A stretch of 64,000 bases of DNA from Candidatus Trichofilum aggregatum (lineage in GTDB: Bacteria; Chloroflexota; Anaerolineae; Promineifilales; Promineifilaceae). Shown here in pieces: positions 1 through 7,766 of the stretch. The notes below the pieces were generated by a model. It was not told the origin of the DNA and ran no database searches. It was given only the letters and a program-made list of their open reading frames with translations. The stretch spans positions 1 to 64,000 of the forward strand of contig JADJUV010000005.1 of NCBI GenBank assembly GCA_016716885.1, written 5' to 3'. Every line of letters starts with the position of its first letter. Position 1 is the first letter of the stretch. A program made the position numbers and the translations under genes.

Positions 1-508
1 CCGGATGGGTAGCCAATAGACGCAATATCTCATACTCAATCGGCGAAAAGTGGACTTCCTCTTGGCTGATGGTGACTCGCCGGTTCGCCAGGTCTATGGT
101 CAGATCACCTACGCGAATTTCTGCCTGGGGGGTGCTGGTTGGCTCCAGAGCCACACGACGCAGGATAGCCTGGACACGCGCTCTTAACTCTTCCATGCTA
201 AACGGTTTGGTGATGTAATCATCCGCCCCGGCATCGAGCGCCATCACCTTGGTGGCTTCATCACTGCGTACCGAAAGCATAATCACAGGAACCTGGCTCC
301 ATTCACGCAGGCGACGGCAGACCGTCAGGCCATCCGGTTCACTCCCCAGGGCGATGTCCAACACCACCAGGTCAGGCCGCCGTTGCGCGATTGTGGTGAG
401 GGCTTGCTGACCATTGGCGGCGGTCAAGACCTGATAACCGTACCCGGTTAAGCCTGTTTGTAACAGTTTGCAGATTTGCGGTTCATCATCTACGACGAGT
501 AGCAACAT
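1..508 (-). CDS. Response regulator, OmpR/KdpE type (3' end cut by window)
   Basis: This is a DNA-binding two-component response regulator. The start is the ATG at 508, and 169 codons are visible before the window edge. The receiver domain begins MLLLVVDDEPQ with the acidic pocket Asp-Asp-Glu. The phospho-acceptor lies in LVVLDIALG near residue 50, the conserved Lys is in YITKPFS, and a winged-helix domain has begun (FSPIEYEILRLLATHP). The missing end should hold the recognition helix. It lies 12 bp downstream of the sensor kinase on the same strand, so the two are surely one operon. Order and sequence resemble KdpDE, but no kdpFABC genes are visible, so potassium control is only a guess. Confidence 0.9.
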   Translation of the reverse strand, partial: MLLLVVDDEPQICKLLQTGLTGYGYQVLTAANGQQALTTIAQRRPDLVVLDIALGSEPDGLTVCRRLREWSQVPVIMLSVRSDEATKVMALDAGADDYITKPFSMEELRARVQAILRRVALEPTSTPQAEIRVGDLTIDLANRRVTISQEEVHFSPIEYEILRLLATHP

Positions 509-520
509 AGTCAGCACGCT

Positions 521-1924
521 TTATTCTAGCGAATGTAGTGGGCTATTACCGGGGGTTGGCAACGGTAGGGCAATGATGAAGGTTGCGCCACCGCCCATTG
601 TGTCTTCAATCCACATGCGGCCGCGATGCGCCTCAACAATACCCTGACTAATCGCTAGACCCAAACCGACATGCCCGTCTGGCCCGTGGTAGAACGGTTC
701 CATAATCCGCTGTTTTTCGGCTTCAGGAATGGCTGGACCATGATTGATGATAACCCAGCGCAGTTCGTGGGCGTCGGCCTCACCACGAATTTCAACCTGC
801 TGGCCCTCTGGTTCATAACGCAAAACATTGTCCACAATATTGGTGAGGGCCTGTAACATCAGGCCGTAATCATAGCGGGCCAGGGGTAAATCGTCGGCAA
901 AATTTAGGCGGATGCGTTCTTGACTGGAACGTTGCCAGGCGCGCGCGGCCGCGTCGTTCGCTATTTCCGCCAGGGCATACCAATCGCTGTTAATCACCAT
1001 CGCCCCCGCCTTCAGGCGTGACATATCAAGCAAGTTGCCCACCAGTTCATTCAGGTGATCAACTTCCTGATCTATGGCGTTGACCATCTCTAATTGCTGA
1101 TTTGCCGTAAGCTGGTTTTGTAAAGTACGCAGGTTACTGGCCGAGGTTTTAATAATGGTTAAAGGGGTACGCAAATCATGGGAAACAGCCTGGAGCAGGG
1201 CAGTTTTGAGTTTATCCGCCTCTTCGAGTGTCTGGCTTTGCTGGGCACGGGTGGTCAGGTTGATACGTTGTAGGGCCATCGCCGCCTGAACAACACAAGA
1301 CCGCAATAGACGAATGTGTGATTCGTTTATGGCCGTGGCAAATTGGGCTTGAACCGTGCCATAGATGTGACTACCCGCTTGAAGCAGGACATATACGGTG
1401 GTTGTCACCCCTACAGAAAGGGTTGATTCTGTTGTTTCAGGCAGGATAGTGACCTCAATCGCTTGTAAATCTTCCTGGATCACCTGTCGCAGGGTGTCGT
1501 TAATTTCTTGATGGGTGGTGAGTTGGTTGAAGGCACTGCTCAATTTGTAAAGGATGGCTTCTTCGACGGCGAGTTGGCGGGCATTTTGGGCCTGACGGCG
1601 AGCATAGGCCGTGAGTTGGCCGGTCACAACGGCCACAACCAGGAAGATGAGCAGGTCAATGAGGTCACGGGAGTCTTCGACGTAGAGGGTGTAGTAGGGG
1701 CGGATAAGGAAAAAATTGAAGCTCATGAAACTGAGCGCGGCCGCGAACAAGGATGGCCCCGTGCCTAACCAGATAGCCAGGAGAAAAATCGCCAGCAGGT
1801 AAATCAGAGAAAAGTTTTCCAGGCTCAGCCGATCACGCACCAGCCATAAGGCAAGGGTGATTAGCCCAATCAGCAAGAGTGAGGTCAGGTAGTTAAGGGC
1901 AGAACGAAAGAGGTGACTGTTCAC
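521..1924 (-). CDS. Sensor histidine kinase with DUF4118 membrane domain (KdpD C-terminal-like)
   Basis: A membrane histidine kinase of 467 residues as read. Residues 10-105 form about four membrane helices of the DUF4118 type found in the C-terminal half of KdpD. A GAF-like segment follows (about 125-222), then HisKA with the phospho-acceptor in SHDLRTPLTIIK (His249), then an ATPase domain ending with GLGLAI. The N-terminal KdpD and Usp domains of full-length KdpD are absent. The start is uncertain: the only start codon is a GTG directly against a poly-C tract (poly-G on this strand), so the real 5' end may be lost. Its partner regulator follows 12 bp downstream. Confidence 0.85.
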   Translation of the reverse strand: MNSHLFRSALNYLTSLLLIGLITLALWLVRDRLSLENFSLIYLLAIFLLAIWLGTGPSLFAAALSFMSFNFFLIRPYYTLYVEDSRDLIDLLIFLVVAVVTGQLTAYARRQAQNARQLAVEEAILYKLSSAFNQLTTHQEINDTLRQVIQEDLQAIEVTILPETTESTLSVGVTTTVYVLLQAGSHIYGTVQAQFATAINESHIRLLRSCVVQAAMALQRINLTTRAQQSQTLEEADKLKTALLQAVSHDLRTPLTIIKTSASNLRTLQNQLTANQQLEMVNAIDQEVDHLNELVGNLLDMSRLKAGAMVINSDWYALAEIANDAAARAWQRSSQERIRLNFADDLPLARYDYGLMLQALTNIVDNVLRYEPEGQQVEIRGEADAHELRWVIINHGPAIPEAEKQRIMEPFYHGPDGHVGLGLAISQGIVEAHRGRMWIEDTMGGGATFIIALPLPTPGNSPLHSLE

Positions 1925-1925
1925 A

Positions 1926-1991
1926 CCCCCCCCCCCCCCCCCCCCCCCCCCCCGCCCCCCCCCCGCCCCCCCCCCCCCCCCCCCCCCCCCC
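1926..1991. repeat. 66-bp poly-C tract with two G interruptions
   Basis: Every base from 1926 to 1991 is C except G at 1954 and 1965. The tract fills the entire gap between the kinase start codon and the uvrB stop codon at 1994. No other run in the window is remotely similar. It could be a true homopolymer, but an assembly or sequencing artefact covering an unresolved gap is more likely. Confidence 0.97.
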
Positions 1992-1993
1992 GT

Positions 1994-4078
1994 TTAGACT
2001 TTGTAACTCACTTGTTCTTCCTCGGTCTGGCGCAAACGTTCCCAGGCGGGGACTTTCTTCTCGCTTTTTTCAGCCCGCAGGATTTCGACGCCGCGTAGCT
2101 CCATGATTTGATCGCGGAGCGCGGCCGCTTTCTCAAATTCTAACGCCTGCGCGGCCGCTTTCATCTGCTTCTCCAACTCCTTGATCAATTTTGCCAGTTC
2201 ATCCTTGGGCATCTCTGACGGTGTGATGTAGCCAGGGCCGGATTCGGCAATGGATAGACCGGTGGCTGAGGCGTGGGTCGCGGCCGCGATCTGGTCCGTC
2301 AAATCCCGTATCGCCTTGATAATGCTGCGCGGCTCAATATTGTGGGCCGTGTTATAAGCCACCTGCTTCTCCCGCCGATGTGTCGTCGTCTCTATCGCCT
2401 TCTGCATCGAATTGGTGATGCGGTTGGCGTACATGATCACCTTGCCTTCAATGTGCCGCGCCGCCCGGCCAATCGTCTGCGTCAATGACGTTTCCGAACG
2501 CAGGAACCCTTCCTTGTCCGCATCCAAAATCGCTACCAGAGAGACTTCGGGCAGGTCTAACCCTTCGCGGAGCAGGTTGATCCCTACCACCACATCAAAC
2601 ACCCCCAGGCGCAAATCCCGCAAAATCTCTGTCCGCTCCAGCGTGTTAATCTCAGAGTGGAGATAATGCACCTTAATGCCCATCTCCAGCAGATAATCGG
2701 CCAGATCTTCGGCCATTCGTTTGGTCAAGGTTGTGACCAACACCCGCTGACCTTTGCTGGTGCGCTGTTTGATCTCACCCAACAGATCATCCACCTGCCC
2801 TTTCACCGGGCGCACTTCCAGTTCCGGGTCTACCACGCCGGTGGGCCGAATCACCTGTTCGGCAATAACCGTGGAGTTGTTGATCTCAAACGCGGCGGGG
2901 GTAGCACTGGTGAAGACGGATTGATGTACTCTCTGCCAGAATTCATCAATGTTCAGCGGGCGGTTATCCATGGCGCTGGGCAAACGGAAACCATAATCTA
3001 CCAGCGTTTGTTTACGACTGCGGTCGCCCGCATACATACCACCCACCTGGGGGATGGTCATATGGCTTTCGTCAATGAAGAGCAAATAGTCAGAGGGGAA
3101 ATAATCGAGCAAGGTCCAGGGCGGTTCGCCGGGGCCTCGCTGATCGAGATGGCGGCTGTAATTTTCGATGCCGGTGGTGAAGCCCATCTCCCGAAGCATC
3201 TCCAAATCATATTGCACCCGCTGTTCGATGCGTTGTCCTTCCAGGTAAAGGTTTTTCTCCTTGAAGAAGGCGATGCGCTCGGTCAGTTCTTGTTCGATGT
3301 CGTTGATGGCCTGGGCCAGTTTGGCCTCGTCGGTGATGAATTCGCGGGCCGGGTAAATCTCGAGTTTGGCATGTTCGACCAGCACTTCGCCGGTGAGGGG
3401 ATCAATTTCGGTGATCCGTTCGATGTCGTCACCCCAGAACTCCACCCGGAAGGCTGTCTCGGTGTAGGCGGGCATCACTTCCAGGGTATCACCCCGCACC
3501 CGGAAGCGGCCGCGCCGTAAATCCAAATCATTGCGTTCATACTGGATGTCTACCAGGTGGCGCAACAGGAGATCACGGCGATAGACGCGGCCGCGTTCCA
3601 TCTTCACCACCACCTTACCCCACGCTTCCGGGTTGCCAATCCCATAAATACAGGAGACCGAAGCCACAATAATGACATCTTCCCGGCTAAGCAGGTTCGT
3701 CATCGCTTCCAGCCGCAAACGGTTGATCTCCTCATTGATGTTCGTCTCTTTCTCAATATACAGATCATGCTTGGGCACGTAGGCTTCCGGCTGATAATAA
3801 TCGTAATAGCTAACAAAATACGAGACCGCGTTCTTGGGAAAAAAATCCTTGAACTCAGCGAATAGCTGCGCCGCCAATGTCTTGTTATGGGCCAGAATGA
3901 GGGCCGGGCGGCCCGTCTGGGCGATGATGTTGGCGACGGTGTAGGTTTTACCCGTGCCTGTGGCCCCACGGAGCGTTTGAAAGCGATTACCCTGGTTGAT
4001 GCTCTCAACAAGCGTCTGGATCGCTTCGGGCTGATCGCCCATCGGTTGATAGTCAGAAACGAGTTGGAACTGAGCCAT
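1994..4078 (-). CDS. uvrB: UvrABC system protein B
   Basis: The damage-verifying helicase-like subunit of nucleotide excision repair, which receives damaged DNA from UvrA and recruits UvrC. At 694 residues it is full length for the family. The Walker A motif GATGTGKT is at residues 38-45, the beta-hairpin region is YYDYYQPEAYVP, the Walker B-like box is FIDESH, and helicase motif VI is QTIGRAAR. The C-terminal UVR motif that binds UvrC is near residues 635-670 (LEKQMKAAAQALEFEKAAAL). The ATG at 4078 is preceded by GAGGTAAC. The gene stands alone, and its 3' end abuts the poly-C tract. Confidence 0.98.
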   Translation of the reverse strand: MAQFQLVSDYQPMGDQPEAIQTLVESINQGNRFQTLRGATGTGKTYTVANIIAQTGRPALILAHNKTLAAQLFAEFKDFFPKNAVSYFVSYYDYYQPEAYVPKHDLYIEKETNINEEINRLRLEAMTNLLSREDVIIVASVSCIYGIGNPEAWGKVVVKMERGRVYRRDLLLRHLVDIQYERNDLDLRRGRFRVRGDTLEVMPAYTETAFRVEFWGDDIERITEIDPLTGEVLVEHAKLEIYPAREFITDEAKLAQAINDIEQELTERIAFFKEKNLYLEGQRIEQRVQYDLEMLREMGFTTGIENYSRHLDQRGPGEPPWTLLDYFPSDYLLFIDESHMTIPQVGGMYAGDRSRKQTLVDYGFRLPSAMDNRPLNIDEFWQRVHQSVFTSATPAAFEINNSTVIAEQVIRPTGVVDPELEVRPVKGQVDDLLGEIKQRTSKGQRVLVTTLTKRMAEDLADYLLEMGIKVHYLHSEINTLERTEILRDLRLGVFDVVVGINLLREGLDLPEVSLVAILDADKEGFLRSETSLTQTIGRAARHIEGKVIMYANRITNSMQKAIETTTHRREKQVAYNTAHNIEPRSIIKAIRDLTDQIAAATHASATGLSIAESGPGYITPSEMPKDELAKLIKELEKQMKAAAQALEFEKAAALRDQIMELRGVEILRAEKSEKKVPAWERLRQTEEEQVSYKV

Positions 4079-4282
4079 AGTTACCTCGTGCCAGCGATTG
4101 ATTGGTTAGCTGGTGTGTGAACCGTACCATAAGAACTCGAAATTTTACCACTTTTTGAGCGGCATCGCAGAATGGGCCTGTCATTACCTCGTCGGATCGT
4201 TTTGGGATCGCCTAAACTTTATGATCCCTCACATCCTACAAAATCATGTTGCCCACGTTGCCGCCCCAAAGGAAGGACGTTC

Positions 4283-4543
4283 ATGCCTGAAAGAACTACG
4301 CCCACTTATATCGCTTATCTGGTTCGTCTTTGGCGCGAAGACAGTACCACCACCTGGCGAGGCACGTTGGAAGACCCGCACACCGGCCAACGTTATGCCT
4401 TTGCCGACGTTGAAGCGTTGTTAGACCATATTCGTGAGGAGATGCGGCCGCAACCCCTCTCCACCCTCTTCCTGACCATAAGGGGATCGTTTTCGGATCG
4501 TTTCTCGATTATTCTATGGTCGTTATACCTCACTGAAGTTTAA
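4283..4543 (+). CDS. Small conserved-looking hypothetical protein
   Basis: An 86-residue cytoplasmic protein with no recognised domain. The ATG at 4283 is chosen because AAAGGAAGG lies about 7 bp upstream; reading further upstream would add unlikely sequence. The middle part (LVRLWRED, WRGTLEDPHTGQRY, FADVEALLDHIREEM) has the composition of a real protein. From my general impression of Chloroflexota genomes, short proteins of this style recur, but this cannot be proven here. The last 30 residues look less protein-like, so the true end may be frame-shifted. Confidence 0.6.
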   Translation: MPERTTPTYIAYLVRLWREDSTTTWRGTLEDPHTGQRYAFADVEALLDHIREEMRPQPLSTLFLTIRGSFSDRFSIILWSLYLTEV

Positions 4544-4678
4544 AGCGAGAGGAATGAGCGAGAGGAAACCAATCTGGAAAATCCTCTAGCTCTAGCCCTG
4601 AACTCTAAACTCAAGTACCTCATTTAATCACACAATGTTGTCATCTTGTGTCATCTATAAGCAAAAGGAGAAAGTGAA

Positions 4679-6853
4679 ATGTCTAAGCGTAAGCGAATGT
4701 TCTTGTTAATGATTTCGCTCCTGGTATTGGTTGCCCTGGCCTGTGGCGGTGGCGGCAATGCCAACAACGAAAACAGCGGTAACGAAACCGCCGATAACCC
4801 AACAGCGACCGCGGCCGCGGTCGAACCCACGTCCGTCCCCCCCACCCAGGAGCCAACCGCCGTCCCCACCGACGTTCCCGCTCCCACCAACACGCCCGAA
4901 CCCACCCCGGAACCTACGGCTGAACCCACGACGGAAACAGTCATTGGCTCACCCATCCCCGAATTTGATTTCTCCAGTCTCCCCCAAGGACCTAATGAGT
5001 CGGGTTGGACCCACTACACCAACTCCAACTACGTCCTGGACATCGTTCTTCTGGACACATTGCTCGTTGCCGGTACCGAAGGCGGCATCATCATCTGGGA
5101 TGCCACCACCGGCGATTTTATTGATTGGTATACCACCCTCGATGGTCTACCGCACAACGTCGTCAACGCTGTCGAAGTCTGCAACGTACCCGACCAAACT
5201 CTCTTCGCTGGAACCGAAGGCGGTTTGGCCGCCTACAACGCAGATACCGACACCTGGGAAGCCTGGACACCCGAGAACACGGGGATGGGCAGCGACAGCG
5301 GTATTGACACTCTGGAATGTGCTGAAACAGCCAGCGCACTCGTCGTTGGTTATGATCTGGACGGGGTAGACATCTTTGAAAGCACCGCCGCCCGCTGGAC
5401 CTACTACGAACCCTTCACCGACCTGGAAAGTAGTTTTGCCCTGGCTCTAGGGGTCGTTGGCGACCTGGAAGAGGTGTGGGTTTCCCATATCGGGGCTGTC
5501 TCCGTCATTCGCCCAGGTGTTGGTGTCACCTATTACGATGATGAAAACAGCAACCTGGACGACGCCAACACAGACGATTTCGAGCACTTTGTGGATGCCA
5601 TCTACGTAGATGACAACGGCACCGTCTGGTTTGGCCAGGGTGGCGGTCTGACTCGGGTAGACGGTGATAATCAGTTCACCTTCTTTAACGGTGATGATAT
5701 ACCTGGTTGGCCTTTCTTCTCCGGTGTTGTGGGCATCGCTGGCGGGCCAAATGGAACTCTGTATACCAACACATCCTTCGGCGGCATTTGCCAATTTGAC
5801 CCGGCGACCGCCTCTTGCCTCACCACTTTTGAAGATGAAGAAGGCATGGCCGAAGATTTCAACAACACTATCCTGACCGATGCCGCGGGGCACATTTACT
5901 ACGCCAGCGAAGGCGAAGGTATCAGTGCTTACGATGGCGCGGCCTGGGATAACTGGACGCTGGACGAACTGCCGCTGGATAATAGCTATTACGCCATTTC
6001 CCAGGGGGCCGATGGCTCCATCTGGGTGGGCGGATTCTTTGGTGCCCAACGTTTCCCGGCTTATGCCCCAGCAGATGGTTGGGAAGATTTGGAAGACGAC
6101 CTGGGCTTTGTTTCCGTCAATACTTTCTACTCTCTACCGGATAGCATGTGGGTAGGCCATTCCAGTGGGGCCAGCCGCTATCTCTACGCATCTAGCTCCT
6201 GGCAAACGTATGATTATGCCGACAACCCCGGCGAAGGTATTTACTCCAGTAGCGTCACCGCAATTACCCAGGACGGGCAAGGGCGAATGTGGTTTGGCAC
6301 CTCTGCGGGTGTGACGGTGATGGATGGGGATGCGTTTACCTACTATGACTTACTCAGTGAAGAAGAAATAGCCGATAACCAATCCGCTCCGTATGTGTAT
6401 GACATCTTATGGGATGGCACAAACGTCTGGGTAGCTACGTCACGCGCCTTGTTCCGCTTTGATGCCAGTGATGCCTTGACCCGGTTTGATGAAACGAATA
6501 CCGGGCTGGATGCCTTCTTCTTTACCGCCTATGCGCTGACGTTGACTCCTCCCGGCGAACTGCTGGTTAGCGTGGATGATCAGCTGGTTCTCGTCTCAGG
6601 GGATACGTTTGAGGTAATTTATGAAGCTCCAGGGGGCATTCGTTCTCTGGCTATTGCCGAAGATGGGTTGTGGATTGCCACTGATTTTGATGGGGCTGTC
6701 TTTGTAGACCTTGACGGCACGATCACGGCATTGACCACAGTCGAGGGGCTGGCTGCGAATGCGTTTAACGGCAACCGGACGATTATGGTAGATTACCTGG
6801 GCACCGTCTGGTTTGCTACGAGTTCGGGTGGTTTAGCGAGTTACACGCCTTAG
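4679..6853 (+). CDS. Lipoprotein with beta-propeller (two-component regulator propeller-like) repeats
   Basis: An exported lipoprotein of 724 residues. The signal peptide ends in a lipobox with Cys22 (LVALAC). Residues about 40-85 are a Thr/Pro/Glu linker. The rest is a series of blades with motifs such as DGTVWFGQGGGL, DGSIWVGGFFGAQR, GRMWFGTSAGVTVMDG and LGTVWFATSSGGL, spaced about 40-50 residues apart. These are typical of Reg_prop propellers found in sensor domains of hybrid kinases. Here there is no attached kinase, so it may be a free extracellular sensor or binding protein. The start is supported by AAAGGAG about 9 bp upstream. Only one GCGGCCGC lies in this gene. Confidence 0.85.
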   Translation: MSKRKRMFLLMISLLVLVALACGGGGNANNENSGNETADNPTATAAAVEPTSVPPTQEPTAVPTDVPAPTNTPEPTPEPTAEPTTETVIGSPIPEFDFSSLPQGPNESGWTHYTNSNYVLDIVLLDTLLVAGTEGGIIIWDATTGDFIDWYTTLDGLPHNVVNAVEVCNVPDQTLFAGTEGGLAAYNADTDTWEAWTPENTGMGSDSGIDTLECAETASALVVGYDLDGVDIFESTAARWTYYEPFTDLESSFALALGVVGDLEEVWVSHIGAVSVIRPGVGVTYYDDENSNLDDANTDDFEHFVDAIYVDDNGTVWFGQGGGLTRVDGDNQFTFFNGDDIPGWPFFSGVVGIAGGPNGTLYTNTSFGGICQFDPATASCLTTFEDEEGMAEDFNNTILTDAAGHIYYASEGEGISAYDGAAWDNWTLDELPLDNSYYAISQGADGSIWVGGFFGAQRFPAYAPADGWEDLEDDLGFVSVNTFYSLPDSMWVGHSSGASRYLYASSSWQTYDYADNPGEGIYSSSVTAITQDGQGRMWFGTSAGVTVMDGDAFTYYDLLSEEEIADNQSAPYVYDILWDGTNVWVATSRALFRFDASDALTRFDETNTGLDAFFFTAYALTLTPPGELLVSVDDQLVLVSGDTFEVIYEAPGGIRSLAIAEDGLWIATDFDGAVFVDLDGTITALTTVEGLAANAFNGNRTIMVDYLGTVWFATSSGGLASYTP

Positions 6854-6867
6854 TTTTTTGTCCGGTT

Positions 6868-6900
6868 AGATGGGTTCAGTCTTGGCGATTGAACCCATCT
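6868..6900. repeat. Hairpin of the TTGGC-loop family, copy 1
   Basis: A perfect 11-bp stem (AGATGGGTTCA at 6868-6878 with TGAACCCATCT at 6890-6900) encloses GTC-TTGGC-GAT. It lies 15 bp after the propeller gene. The core is shared with the hairpin at 11844-11876 while the outer stem differs. Confidence 0.8.
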
Positions 6901-6928
6901 TGCCGGGAATGATGCGCTTTTTATCGAG

Positions 6929-6967
6929 AGCCGCGGCCGCAACCCCCTTTGCGGCCGCGGCTTTTTT
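6929..6967 (+). terminator. Intrinsic terminator whose stem is two GCGGCCGC copies
   Basis: The arms AGCCGCGGCCGC (6929-6940) and GCGGCCGCGGCT (6951-6962) form a perfect 12-bp stem with a 10-nt loop. The strand runs straight into a T tract. It lies 75 bp downstream of the propeller lipoprotein stop, so it should end that transcript. Confidence 0.85.
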
Positions 6968-7040
6968 GTATCCCATCCCATAAACCTATAAAATCAATCC
7001 TTGCCTACATAGGCAAATTTGTTACAAGGACATAAGGGTT

Positions 7041-7712
7041 ATGGCAAAACTATCAAATCGAAATATCATGTTTATCGGGTTAGTGGTGCTCCTATTCGCG
7101 GCCGCGGTCTTTCTTGTTGTCCGCAATCGCAACATCGAACCCCCCGCCGAAGAAACACCGATTGCCGTTATAACACCCGATACCGAGGCATTTGTAGCTT
7201 ACAGCAATACCGAAAATGGGATCACGTTAGAAATGCCCTCTGACTGGGTAGCCCGCACCACCCTGCCCGGCGTTACCATTTCCAGCAGTGAACGTGCCTT
7301 AAGCATCGAGAGTTTTACAGATTTACAAACCGATGGCGTCATGGTCATCATTCCCGGCGAATTGAGCACCCTGGCTTTCCAAACCGGCGAGGCGTTCCCT
7401 GGCCCAAATCCTGAAGCCCTTCTCAATCTTTACATTGATTTGCTACGCAAAGAAGGACAAGAGTATCTAGGGGTTGTTCCCACCGAACTATTTACCATTG
7501 ATAATCAGGAAGGAGCAAAAACGATCGTACAATCTCGTGATGGCGACGTTACGCTGGAAATTCTCATGGCGGCCATCGTCAATGAAGAAAACGGCTTTCT
7601 GGCTTTTGTGTCTACCGCCGCTAACCGGGAAAACGCGGCCGCGTTACGGCCTACATTCGAAGCCATTCTACAAACAGTCCATATAGACCCCCCCACAACA
7701 ACGGCGCAGTAA
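7041..7712 (+). CDS. Membrane-anchored hypothetical protein with PsbP-like fold
   Basis: A 223-residue protein with one N-terminal membrane segment (residues about 10-27) and an extracytoplasmic domain. The pattern GITLEMPSDW early in the domain and a C-terminal stretch ending FEAILQTVHI resemble the PsbP-like domains seen in many bacterial envelope proteins, which are of unknown function. This is a pattern-level resemblance only. It lies 54 bp upstream of the pseudokinase-metallopeptidase gene on the same strand and is probably co-transcribed, so the two may act together at the membrane. Confidence 0.7.
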   Translation: MAKLSNRNIMFIGLVVLLFAAAVFLVVRNRNIEPPAEETPIAVITPDTEAFVAYSNTENGITLEMPSDWVARTTLPGVTISSSERALSIESFTDLQTDGVMVIIPGELSTLAFQTGEAFPGPNPEALLNLYIDLLRKEGQEYLGVVPTELFTIDNQEGAKTIVQSRDGDVTLEILMAAIVNEENGFLAFVSTAANRENAAALRPTFEAILQTVHIDPPTTTAQ

Positions 7713-7766
7713 ACACAAGCCGTCATATCATTAGTCCAACAGCCTTTAGTTGGGAGGTTACCGGCA

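Noticed and set aside
521..1924. Full KdpD potassium sensor
   Set aside because: The KdpD and Usp N-terminal domains are absent and no kdp transport genes are visible, so only the C-terminal type is supported.
2657..3520. A 287-codon plus-strand frame within uvrB
   Set aside because: It has no start context and no protein-like pattern, and it is fully antisense to a conserved repair gene.
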